From: Gemmatimonadaceae bacterium
GTDB lineage: Bacteria; Gemmatimonadota; Gemmatimonadetes; Gemmatimonadales; Gemmatimonadaceae
Length of the DNA stretch: 64,000 bases
Direction of reading: 5' to 3'
NCBI GenBank assembly: GCA_019752115.1
Contig: JAIEMN010000004.1
Location: 124,001 to 188,000, forward strand
Every line of letters begins with the position of its first letter. The first letter of the stretch is position 1. Shown here one piece after another: positions 54,207 to 62,116 of this stretch. The notes under the pieces are model-generated. The model was not told where the DNA came from. It saw only the letters and a list, made by a program, of their open reading frames with translations, and ran no database searches. Made by a program: the position numbers and the translations under genes.

Positions 54207-55479
54207 GCACCTCCGTCGTTGGTCGCTGGCCGCGGCGCTCCTGGCCGCGCCAGCGACGGCCGCGGCCCATCCCCTGCCCGAGACCCGCGCATGGATCGAC
54301 GTGATGCCGGGCGGTGTGCATCTGCTGCTGCACATTCCGCTCAATCGCCTCGAGTTCGCGGTGGGGCGTCCGCTCGCGGATCATCCGACGCAGCTCCTGG
54401 CACGGGATGGCGAGATGCTCACCCGCTACCTCCTGCAGCACGTCGGGGCACGCACCGCCAACGTCGGCTGGTTGGTGGAGCGCCCGGTGCTCTCGGTGCT
54501 CGGGACCGATCGACGCGCAGAGCTCGTGGCCGATCTCACGCTGCGGGCCCCCGTCGGCATGGATGCTCGTCGGTTCACGTTGCTGTACGACGCGGTGCTG
54601 CATGAAGTGCGCACGCATCGGGTCGAGGTCATGCTGCGCAACGACTGGGCGGCCGGCCAGGCGGCGCAACCGCCGCGGCTCCTCGGAGAGCTCCGCGCGC
54701 CGATGCACCAACTCGACATTGCGCTCCCCGCCCCGCGGGTCGGGGGCGCCATCGGCAGCCTCGTGGCCGCGGGGACGCGGCACATTGCCGACGGGAGTGA
54801 TCACCTGCTCTTCCTGCTGCTGCTCATCCTCGTCGCCCCGTTGCGCGTGCGGGCGCAGCGTTGGCGCGAGGCGCTGCCGCTGCGCGAGGCATGGCGGGGC
54901 GTGGTGCGCGTGGTGACCGGCTTCACCGTGGGCCACAGTGTCACTCTGGCGTTGGGCAGCCTCGGCGTCGTGCACGCCCCGTCGACTTGGGTCGAGGTCG
55001 CGGTGGCCGCCACGATCGTCGTCGCGGCCGTGCACGCCATCCGCCCGCTCTTCGCCCGCGCGGAACTCGCCATGGCGGTGGGCTTCGGACTGGTGCACGG
55101 CCTCGCGTTCGCCGCGAGTCTTGATGGGGCGGGGCTCTCGGCGTGGCAGCAGGCGCAGGCGCTGCTCGCGTTCAACGGCGGCATTGAGCTCATGCAGGTG
55201 GCGATCGTCGCGGTGGTGATGCCGGCGTTGATCGTGGTGCTTCGCCGGGCGCCAGCCGCCTATGCCCACCTCCGCGTGGGGCTCGGCGCGGCCAGCGGCG
55301 CCGTGGCGGTTGGCTGGCTCGCCGATCGGAGCGGACTCGCCACCGTCCCCGCGCTCGCGGTGGTCGATACCCTCATGCCGTGGATCCCGGTGGCAGTGTG
55401 GAGTGCCGCGCTCCTGTCGTGGGCGTACGCGTCGTGTAACCTGCGTCACGCGCCGAGGCCGCACCCGGCCGGTTCGTGA
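54187..55479 (+). CDS. HupE/UreJ-like membrane protein
   Basis: A 430-residue protein. After a signal peptide (about 1-27) it has a soluble periplasmic domain (about 28-190), then six or seven transmembrane segments. The transmembrane part carries the HupE/UreJ_2 motifs HIADGSDHLLFLLLL (199-213), VTGFTVGHSVTLALG, GFGLVHGLAFA and FNGGIELMQ. HupE/UreJ proteins are metal (nickel/cobalt) transporters or accessory proteins; histidines and aspartates in these motifs are thought to bind metal. Its start lies inside the DUF3500 gene (20-bp overlap), so the two are co-translated. No hydrogenase or urease gene is in the window. Confidence 0.85.
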   Translation: MVAPVSKHLRRWSLAAALLAAPATAAAHPLPETRAWIDVMPGGVHLLLHIPLNRLEFAVGRPLADHPTQLLARDGEMLTRYLLQHVGARTANVGWLVERPVLSVLGTDRRAELVADLTLRAPVGMDARRFTLLYDAVLHEVRTHRVEVMLRNDWAAGQAAQPPRLLGELRAPMHQLDIALPAPRVGGAIGSLVAAGTRHIADGSDHLLFLLLLILVAPLRVRAQRWREALPLREAWRGVVRVVTGFTVGHSVTLALGSLGVVHAPSTWVEVAVAATIVVAAVHAIRPLFARAELAMAVGFGLVHGLAFAASLDGAGLSAWQQAQALLAFNGGIELMQVAIVAVVMPALIVVLRRAPAAYAHLRVGLGAASGAVAVGWLADRSGLATVPALAVVDTLMPWIPVAVWSAALLSWAYASCNLRHAPRPHPAGS

Positions 55480-55561
55480 CCCTTCATGCCGGCGGCGGAC
55501 GTAACGGCAAGGAATAGGATCCGTCTCCTCGGTGAGAGTTCACCCGCCCTCACCGCTCGCC

Positions 55562-56173
55562 ATGACGCCACGCCCTGAGCCGATCGACGCCATCCCGGAT
55601 CTCGAGCCCCGTGATCACACGGCGATCGGACCAGACATGGGGCAGCTCGCGCCGTTTATTCCGGCCGATCCGGCGGCGTTCGCGCATCTCGATCTCGCGT
55701 GGTACGATCGCGTGCGGCGACGCTTCGAAGCCTATGGCTTTCGGCATCTCGGTGACTACGACGCGCCCGCCGATGCGTGTGACCACACGTGGCAGCCACT
55801 GCTCGTGCGCGCGCTCGTCTCGCGCGATGGCACCGTGACCGTGTCGCTCTCGGCGCCGCAGCTGCAGGGATTCGCGCGCCGCGTGACGCATACCCTGCTT
55901 GGCACGCTCCCGCGGCCGGTGGTGGCGTGTACAACGGCGTGCACCGATGGCACGCTCGTCCACACGAGCAATGGGCCCGCCGATGGGGCCCCGTCGCTGC
56001 CGTCCCTGCGCGACGTGCGCTGGCTCGCGCCCCGAACGTCGCCGGAAGATGTGTACGCCACGCACACCGCGCGCGTGACCGCCCATCTGCGTGCGCGGCC
56101 TGGCGTGCGGCCGCTGGTGGTTCGCACCGCCGACGCGTGGTGGGCGTCGGAGGCGCGACGGCGCGGCCGCTAG
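55562..56173 (+). CDS. Hypothetical protein
   Basis: A 203-residue soluble protein from ATG 55562 (a GTG 10 codons upstream is possible). No signal peptide or membrane segment. The sequence has a folded look, with segments [25 protein letters not shown] and [24 protein letters not shown] do not recognise a family. Its stop overlaps the stop of the VF530-like gene on the opposite strand (56170-56173). Confidence 0.65.
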   Translation: MTPRPEPIDAIPDLEPRDHTAIGPDMGQLAPFIPADPAAFAHLDLAWYDRVRRRFEAYGFRHLGDYDAPADACDHTWQPLLVRALVSRDGTVTVSLSAPQLQGFARRVTHTLLGTLPRPVVACTTACTDGTLVHTSNGPADGAPSLPSLRDVRWLAPRTSPEDVYATHTARVTAHLRARPGVRPLVVRTADAWWASEARRRGR

Positions 56174-56430
56174 TCGGCGGCGGGAGGCTCGGCGGGCCTC
56201 GCCGCCTTGCGTGGATGCGCCGCCGAGTGCCGGTATAGCGACTCGACCTTGGCGCACGCCCACGGCGTCTTGCGCAGGAACTTGAGCGAGCTGGTGATGC
56301 TCGGGTCGTGCGTGAAGCAGCGGATCTCGATGCGCTGCCCGAGCCCGTCCCATCCGTAGCGATCCACGAGATGCTCGAGGATGGCCTGCAGGGTCATCCC
56401 GTGCATCGGATCCTTCGCCGGGGCGTTCAC
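56170..56430 (-). CDS. VF530 family (DUF2132) small protein
   Basis: An 86-residue protein that starts at GTG 56430, overlapping the YbjQ stop. It contains the VF530 pattern [45 protein letters not shown] and KVESLYRH. The family is small, conserved and possibly DNA-binding from its fold; function is unproven. The C-terminal tail is Ala/Pro/Lys-rich. Confidence 0.88.
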   Translation of the reverse strand: MNAPAKDPMHGMTLQAILEHLVDRYGWDGLGQRIEIRCFTHDPSITSSLKFLRKTPWACAKVESLYRHSAAHPRKAARPAEPPAAD

Positions 56431-56789
56431 GCCTCTTCGACGCGCACCGCGGTGCCGTAGCAGAGCACTTCGGTCACACCGCTCATGAGCTCATTGGCAT
56501 CGTAGCGCACCCCGATCACCGCGTTGGCGCCGGCGAGGTGCGCCTGATGCAGCATCGTTTCGAAGGCCTGCGCGCGCGTGCGCTCCGCGAGCTCCGTGAA
56601 CAGCGAGATGTTGCCGCCCAGAATGGTCTGGAAGCTGGCGCCAATCGTGCCGAAGACGGAGCGTGAGCGGACGACCACCCCGCGTACCACGCCCAGGTTC
56701 ATCACGATACGATACCCGGCGAGGTCGAAGCCGGTGGTGGTCATCTCGTGGGGGACGTCGAACGTCTGCGCAGGAATGACCGGGGGCAT
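56427..56789 (-). CDS. YbjQ family protein (UPF0145, heavy-metal-binding-like)
   Basis: A 120-residue protein; residues 16-115 match the YbjQ pattern ([74 protein letters not shown]). Members form a compact pentameric-type beta-rich fold of uncertain function. It overlaps the VF530-like gene by a few bases, so the two form a small operon. The true start may be the internal ATG at Met16. Confidence 0.88.
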   Translation of the reverse strand: MPPVIPAQTFDVPHEMTTTGFDLAGYRIVMNLGVVRGVVVRSRSVFGTIGASFQTILGGNISLFTELAERTRAQAFETMLHQAHLAGANAVIGVRYDANELMSGVTEVLCYGTAVRVEEA

Positions 56790-56819
56790 CGGCGTACGGG
56801 TAGGCGTGGGGAGCGGCGA

Positions 56820-57563
56820 TCAGCTGCAGGGCGGATCGTTGGGAGCCGCCGGGTGCCCCTGAATGGCGAGCGCCGCCGTGGCCACGATAGTGGTGTCGGC
56901 GAGCGCGATCGCCTGCAGGGTGGGATAGGTACTCGTGCGCTGACAACGATAGCGCACGGTGCCGGTCTGCGCATCGAGCGAAACGCCACTCGTGTCGCCA
57001 TCGAGACGCCAGCGCACCGCGGTGGAGATCCCCGGCGTGGCATCGACCACGGGTGTGAAGGTGTAGGCGGTGGTGTATGGCTCTCGATCGAGCAGGATCC
57101 GCGGCGGCAGCAGATGCGCCGAGCGAACGGCCGGCGCCCCAGGCGCGAGGGTGAGTACGACGGGCAGCGTGGCCGGCGGCTTGTCGCCCGCGCGGCAGGC
57201 GTTCCGGCTGACGCGCACCTTCCGCACAACCGCGTCCTGGTAGAACGGTTTGGAGACCACCACATCCACCACCGAGGCGCCCGCGGTTTGAAAGTACGTC
57301 ACGCGCAGCGAGTCCTCGCGGAGCGTCTGCGGGTAGCGCGCATCGCCGTCCACGAGCGTGACGGTGCTCCCCACGCCCTGGGCCCGCCCGTTCGCATCGC
57401 GGATCTCCACCGTCAGCATCGGCCCCACCGTCAGGAGGCAGTCGCCCGCGCCGAACAGCCCACAGCGAGTGAGCCCCACGGCGCCCGCGCACACCGCGGC
57501 CATCGCGACCCATTGCTTCCCCACATTGCCTCCCGTTCGAGGATTCTGCTGCAACATACGCAC
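56820..57563 (-). CDS. Secreted Ig-like domain protein, unknown function
   Basis: A 247-residue protein; the start is uncertain (ATG 57563, or an internal GTG/ATG near residues 14-21 just before the hydrophobic signal AMAAVCAGAVGL). The mature part has two beta domains. One (about 45-150) has LTVEIRDANGRAQGVGSTVTLVDG. A C-terminal BIG2-like Ig domain (about 165-245) has VRWRLDGDTSGVSLDAQTGTVRY. Four or five cysteines may form disulfides. No enzyme motif. Confidence 0.65.
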   Translation of the reverse strand: MRMLQQNPRTGGNVGKQWVAMAAVCAGAVGLTRCGLFGAGDCLLTVGPMLTVEIRDANGRAQGVGSTVTLVDGDARYPQTLREDSLRVTYFQTAGASVVDVVVSKPFYQDAVVRKVRVSRNACRAGDKPPATLPVVLTLAPGAPAVRSAHLLPPRILLDREPYTTAYTFTPVVDATPGISTAVRWRLDGDTSGVSLDAQTGTVRYRCQRTSTYPTLQAIALADTTIVATAALAIQGHPAAPNDPPCS

Positions 57564-57925
57564 CCCCGGCGGCGCGAAGCATCGGGGACCGCTCCGGCCA
57601 AACGAAGTTTCGCTTAGCGTTTGAAAGCGTCATCGGGGAACGACCGATCTGTCGCGGTCCCCAACTTGGACAGCATCGCGCCAAAATACTGGAGATCCTA
57701 TCGAGGCGCACCTCTGGAGTCTTGCTTGTTGCTCAGAGGACCGTTCACCTTCCCCCAGCACGAGCGCTTCGACCCGATCGCCATATCACCGCGTTCGGAT
57801 GAAGGACACGATCGAAGTTGAGGCGAGTCCAATCTGAGCACTCGCAAAGTAAATTATCGCCTGAGGCGCTTCGAAGTGTTTGCTGCGCGGCGGCGTAAAA
57901 CGACGCAAGAGACGGACGTAATCCG
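57564..57925. other. 362-bp AT-richer region without a recognisable gene
   Basis: From about 57600 base composition falls visibly below the rest of the window. Short open frames exist, but none has a convincing ribosome-binding site or domain. This is the left edge of a lower-GC segment that continues to about 59700 and carries a solo HTH gene and a secreted protein gene. Confidence 0.5.
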
Positions 57926-58213
57926 CTACTCCTCAACGAGCAGCCTACAAAGGAGGAGGCCGATCGCCTCCGCTCCGCCCCTAACCGCTAACTTGCGATA
58001 CACGCGAGTGCGGATCGCAGTGACATTTGCAACAGAACAATCGAATACCGCCGCGATTTGCCTCGACGATAGGCCTCGGACGATAAGCTCCGCCATCTCG
58101 CGCTCCCGCGTCGATAAACCATAAATCGAGCAGAGACGGCACCACCTTTGCGTCGCGAACACTTGCTCAAGATCACGAGTGTAGGCAGTCTCGCAAGAAT
58201 GGCGATTCAGCAT
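57926..58213 (-). CDS. Solo LuxR-type HTH protein
   Basis: A 95-residue protein. Residues about 32-90 form a LuxR/GerE helix-turn-helix: YGLSTREREMAELIVRGLSSRQIAAVF followed by SVANVTAIRTRVYRKLAVRGG. No receiver or autoinducer domain is present; the 30-residue N-terminus is short and Cys-containing. It could be a stand-alone regulator (GerE-like) or the remnant of a larger response regulator. It is divergent from the secreted protein gene 253 bp away (58214-58466, AT-rich, no gene seen), which it might control. Confidence 0.75.
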   Translation of the reverse strand: MLNRHSCETAYTRDLEQVFATQRWCRLCSIYGLSTREREMAELIVRGLSSRQIAAVFDCSVANVTAIRTRVYRKLAVRGGAEAIGLLLCRLLVEE

Positions 58214-58466
58214 TTCAGTGGTGGATTTGGCAACAAGAACAAATTGAACAGACAGAGAGTTGCGTTCTGCTAGAGCGCAGTCAAGTATCGCAGGTCACAC
58301 ACACACTTTTCTCATCAAAGCGACCTGCAGCTCCTATTACTACTGCTAATTGCCGAGTTGGTCGATAGACGTAACGTGGGCGATGCGATCGACGGCGTGT
58401 CATGAGAGCTCAGTTCGGCTCCAAAGACCCCGACTCGATCGTGATTTCTCACCCACGGAGGGAATT

Positions 58467-59666
58467 ATGAAACGCAGTACAAGACGCATCGGATTGCTGG
58501 CCGCAGCCCTCTCTACCGTAGGCCTCACGAGTGCTTGTCGAGACGTAATCAGCGTCGCTGAGCCAGCAATATCGAGGCGAACGGAGGTATACCAAGCCGA
58601 AGCAACGCAAGTGGCTAGCTCATCAGTGGAATTCGCCAATGCCAGCACCGGGTTCTCACCCTTCAGCAAGGACATTGCGATAGGATGGGGAAACTCGGGG
58701 AGTGGGAACACCTCCGTTTACTTTCCCCATGATTCTACGGTTGTCGCGGGCACCTTTGAGTACGCGTGCAGCACTCCGCTTAGTATCTGTCCGGTAGTGG
58801 TCGACTCAGCGAAGTTCCTCTTGAGCAACACGTCATCCTCGTATTCCCTCTATACCGCCGCGGGGCTTCACACGTTGTCGGTTGACGGTTGGCAGACCCA
58901 GCGGTTTAACGGATATCTGTGGGCTTGGAGCATGTGTACCATGAGTGGCAAGCTCCCGGCCCTTAACTGGTGTTCGAATCGGAACGCTGACGGTAGCGTT
59001 GACAGCTTTGCGCGCTATCTCAAGTTCATCTACACCAAGTCATTTTCAGCTGCACCAAGCTTGAACATATCCTTGTCGCGTGTTGGCAGTGGCCCGCTCT
59101 ATGGCGAAGTAGGCTATCAGATTAGCGCGAGCTCCTCCGGTCGCTGGCCTCCCGATGTTCCCGCTCGTTACGCGTTCTGCATTCGCTCAAGCGGGGGCGC
59201 GTGCTCGTACACTCAAGCGGCAAGTTACACCTCAACTTATGGCTTCTCGATTCCATGTGAGGATATCGGCGTCAATAAGTGGATCATCGGAGCGGTGTAC
59301 GACGGCTTCAATCGTTTCAAGACAGACTCGCTCGGGGTGAGCGCATCGTCCGGCGGTCCTTCTTGCGGTCCGCCAAATGTGATCATAACTGGGTACACCG
59401 ACGCGAATTCGGGCAGCCAATGCCGCCTACGATACACAGCAGTAACGACTGGACGGTTCCCGGGAGGCGTAACCTCCATCGCATTATCTACGAGCACGGG
59501 GTCAGTTCACGAGGCCGGCAGTGACTACTTCGTGGTTTCGTACGACAATATCAACGGAGGCAAGCTGATCTCTGCTGTGGTGACCGATGGAACCGGAGGT
59601 ACACACAGCGCGATGCTGGAGGTAAACGCATCCAGCACAGAGTACGATTGCTTCGGCCCGTATTAA
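58467..59666 (+). CDS. Secreted or lipoprotein, unknown function, in low-GC segment
   Basis: A 399-residue protein with a good ribosome-binding site (GGAGGG, 58457-58462) before ATG 58467. The signal sequence (RRIGLLAAALSTVGLTSAC) ends in a possible but weak lipobox. The mature region is Ser/Thr/Tyr-rich, with about ten cysteines and alternating beta-type sequence; the C-terminal part (about 295-399) looks like an Ig-like domain (VIITGYTDANSGSQCRLRYTAV). No family recognised. Codon use is less GC-biased than in neighbours, suggesting transfer. A clear terminator hairpin follows. Confidence 0.7.
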   Translation: MKRSTRRIGLLAAALSTVGLTSACRDVISVAEPAISRRTEVYQAEATQVASSSVEFANASTGFSPFSKDIAIGWGNSGSGNTSVYFPHDSTVVAGTFEYACSTPLSICPVVVDSAKFLLSNTSSSYSLYTAAGLHTLSVDGWQTQRFNGYLWAWSMCTMSGKLPALNWCSNRNADGSVDSFARYLKFIYTKSFSAAPSLNISLSRVGSGPLYGEVGYQISASSSGRWPPDVPARYAFCIRSSGGACSYTQAASYTSTYGFSIPCEDIGVNKWIIGAVYDGFNRFKTDSLGVSASSGGPSCGPPNVIITGYTDANSGSQCRLRYTAVTTGRFPGGVTSIALSTSTGSVHEAGSDYFVVSYDNINGGKLISAVVTDGTGGTHSAMLEVNASSTEYDCFGPY

Positions 59667-59704
59667 ATCGACACCGAAACTTGAGTGGGCAAGCGTAGGA
59701 ACAG

Positions 59705-59741
59705 TGAACGCCCTCCGCTGAAATTGAGCGGAGGGCGTTCA
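59705..59741. terminator. Terminator hairpin between convergent genes
   Basis: Perfect 15-bp stems (TGAACGCCCTCCGCT / AGCGGAGGGCGTTCA) with a 7-nt loop, 38 bp past the plus-strand stop and 15 bp from the end of the minus-strand gene; likely works in both directions. Confidence 0.8.
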
Positions 59742-59756
59742 GCAATACGGAGTGAA

Positions 59757-60536
59757 TCACCGATTGAGAGTATTATCTAGGAAAGCTCGGTTCGTCGCGG
59801 TACCGGTGGTCGATACGGTCGCATCGCCTCGAGCGCCAATAGTGTAAACACGACCGGCCAAGAAAGTTACGTTCGACCGGGCGAAGACGTTTGTGCTTGA
59901 CCCAGCTACCCGCGCATTCAAGTTGTAAATGCCGCTTGGCACCGCGGTAAACGCGGCCGCCGACTTGTAGGCCGCGGCCGCCCCGACTGCCGACTCGGCA
60001 TTCGTGGTGGTATTCGTTGCATACAGTGTCATCGGGCTGGAGTTCGGGCTCGCGTTGACGAACCGTACGAGCGCCTGGCTGTAATCGAACGTCGCCGGAT
60101 AGTCGTCGGTGACGACGAATCCTTCGACGGTCTTGGCCGTGGCGTCGTAGAACCCACTCATGTACACCGAGTAGGACTTGCCGCTCTCGAGTGTTGCCGT
60201 GATTCGAGAGACCGCGAGGTCCTTGTCGATCGTCGCGGCGATCTTCCCGGTGAACGTGTAGGCGCCAGCCGGCAGATCGGAGTAGAAAGCACCGTTCCCG
60301 GCATTCCCGTACGTCACGCCGGTCGTGGCTTCGAAGCCCGTGGTGGAGCCCACTGCCGTAACCTTGGCATCATTGGCGTAGAAGTTCACGCCCGGTGCAT
60401 TGATGCCAAAGTTGAAGAACTTGACCTTGGCGCCGGCCGTGGGCGCGGCGATTTCCTGCACCGCGTTCTTGTCGCATGCGCCCAGAGTCAGGGCGCCGGT
60501 GATCGCAAGGATGAGTGATCGTGTCTGCATGGTCAT
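59757..60536 (-). CDS. DUF4397-domain lipoprotein
   Basis: A 259-residue protein. ATG 60536 overlaps the SusD stop (TGATG); the ATG at 60530 is an alternative. The signal ends in the lipobox LGAC. Two DUF4397-like beta domains follow (about 38-140 and 148-259), recognisable by KVKFFNFGINAPGVNFYAND, DLPAGAYTFTGKIA, ALVRFVNASPNSSPMTLYA and VPSGIYNLNARVAG. The domain is found in surface lipoproteins of Bacteroidetes and relatives; its binding partner is unknown. Position after SusCD suggests a surface glycan- or peptide-binding accessory protein. Confidence 0.85.
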   Translation of the reverse strand: MTMQTRSLILAITGALTLGACDKNAVQEIAAPTAGAKVKFFNFGINAPGVNFYANDAKVTAVGSTTGFEATTGVTYGNAGNGAFYSDLPAGAYTFTGKIAATIDKDLAVSRITATLESGKSYSVYMSGFYDATAKTVEGFVVTDDYPATFDYSQALVRFVNASPNSSPMTLYATNTTTNAESAVGAAAAYKSAAAFTAVPSGIYNLNARVAGSSTNVFARSNVTFLAGRVYTIGARGDATVSTTGTATNRAFLDNTLNR

Positions 60537-62113
60537 CACGGCTGGAAGATCCACAACGGCTTGGTATGGTAGTCGGTGGCCAGACCGCCGATCGCATCAA
60601 GACCAGCGCGATTCCACACGTATTCAGAGTTGTATCGCGGGCGCATGCGCTGCACGATCTTCGCGCTGTTGTCCACGAACAGGTTGGTGGGGGGCGTGAA
60701 GCCCGGGTATACCTGCTGCCCCGTCTTCGGGTCGAGCCCGGTGTAGTTGTAGCGACGCATGTCCGACCACAGCTCGACATGCGACCAGGCCCACTGCGCG
60801 ATGTACTTCTGCGACATGATCATCGTGAGCGTCAGGCTCGACGGGTTCGTCGGAATGATCTTGGGATCCGTGAGGAAGGCCGCCTTTTCCGCCGCGCTGA
60901 TCTGCGTGACGGCCTGGGCGTTGTCGAGGTTACGCGCGTTCACGAAGTCGATGTGCGCTGACACGCCGTTGGTGTACGCCTGCAGCGCCGTCGACAGCTG
61001 CCCCGCCTTGTAAGCCGCCTCGGCCTTGATGAACTGCAGCTGCGCATACGTCATGATGGGCATGCGGCTCTTGTCATCGAACAGGTAGCGCGACGGCTGT
61101 CCTGCGCCGCCCGCCGTGCCGACATTGCCGAAGAAATTGTTCGGCAGCTGCGCGGTGGTGAAGCCCGACAGGCCACTGTTGATATCCCACCCGCGGTACT
61201 GCCCGTCCGGGCTCGGTGCCAGCATTCGCGACAGCCTCGGGTCGGGCGTGCCGAGCGAGGTGCCGTTGAGCAGGTTCAACACGAACTGCGTCTGCCGATG
61301 GGAACGGATGTTGTTGCGGGCCCAACCGAGCGGATTGGCATCCGCCAGATCCGGACTGACGTTCGTGTACTGAATGAGCGCGTCGTCCGCACTGCCTGCA
61401 AACGACTTGTCGACCGCCGCAATCACGTCAGCCGGATTGTACGTCGCCTTGTTCGAGAAGTGATTGAGCGCCATGGCGCGCAGTCCCCACGCGAACTTGA
61501 GCCACTTGGTCCGGTCGCCGCCGTAGACCTTGTCACCGCGCGCCATGTACGTGGCGCTGACCGCCCCGTCCGTGCGCGAGAGGTTGACGACCGCCGAATC
61601 GAGGAGTCGGAATACCTCCTGATACGCGAACTCCTGTGAGTCGTAGTCGAACGAGAAACGATTCTGATCGATAGCCTGCTTGATGATTAGTTCACCGTGC
61701 ATCTGCGTGAGCATGAGCCAGCCCCACGCCTTGATCGTGTAGCCTAGGCCGAGCAGGTCATATCGCTGCTCCGCCTGCGACTTGGCCATCATGTCAACGA
61801 GGTTCTGCCCCATGCTCCAGTACACGTCACGCCAGAGCTGTGCGCCGCGGTCGGTGCCGGCATCATAGCCCATGCGATCCCACGTATTGGGCGTCGACGA
61901 GCCGGACGGCAGCGTCCACTCCTGCATGTAGCGGCCAAACCAGACCCCATCGAGCTGCTGCGACGTGGCCATCCAGTGCAGCATCGGCGCGAGATACAGA
62001 TTGGGCGCCACGACCTGCGGGGCATTCGGATTAGTATTGACGTCCAGGAACTTGTCGCATCCTGACGTCGCCACCAGCGAGCCGGCGAGAAGCAGCGTGG
62101 TGAGTTTCTTCAT
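60536..62113 (-). CDS. SusD/RagB-like outer-membrane lipoprotein
   Basis: A 525-residue protein with lipobox ATSGC (Cys19) followed by DKFLDVNTNPNAPQ, a typical SusD-like N-terminus (SusD_2-like subgroup). TPR-type helices run through the middle, and the C-terminus shows MIMSQKYIAQWAWSHVELWSDMRRYNY, the family's signature QK-x-x...-W-x-D-x-R-R. SusD-like proteins lie on the outer membrane over the SusC barrel and bind glycans or peptides for import. The start codon is 4 bp after the susC stop. Confidence 0.92.
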   Translation of the reverse strand: MKKLTTLLLAGSLVATSGCDKFLDVNTNPNAPQVVAPNLYLAPMLHWMATSQQLDGVWFGRYMQEWTLPSGSSTPNTWDRMGYDAGTDRGAQLWRDVYWSMGQNLVDMMAKSQAEQRYDLLGLGYTIKAWGWLMLTQMHGELIIKQAIDQNRFSFDYDSQEFAYQEVFRLLDSAVVNLSRTDGAVSATYMARGDKVYGGDRTKWLKFAWGLRAMALNHFSNKATYNPADVIAAVDKSFAGSADDALIQYTNVSPDLADANPLGWARNNIRSHRQTQFVLNLLNGTSLGTPDPRLSRMLAPSPDGQYRGWDINSGLSGFTTAQLPNNFFGNVGTAGGAGQPSRYLFDDKSRMPIMTYAQLQFIKAEAAYKAGQLSTALQAYTNGVSAHIDFVNARNLDNAQAVTQISAAEKAAFLTDPKIIPTNPSSLTLTMIMSQKYIAQWAWSHVELWSDMRRYNYTGLDPKTGQQVYPGFTPPTNLFVDNSAKIVQRMRPRYNSEYVWNRAGLDAIGGLATDYHTKPLWIFQP

Positions 62114-62116
62114 GTC

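Noticed and set aside
57621-57821. 66-codon open frame in the low-GC segment
   Set aside because: No ribosome-binding site or recognisable domain; too little evidence for a gene.
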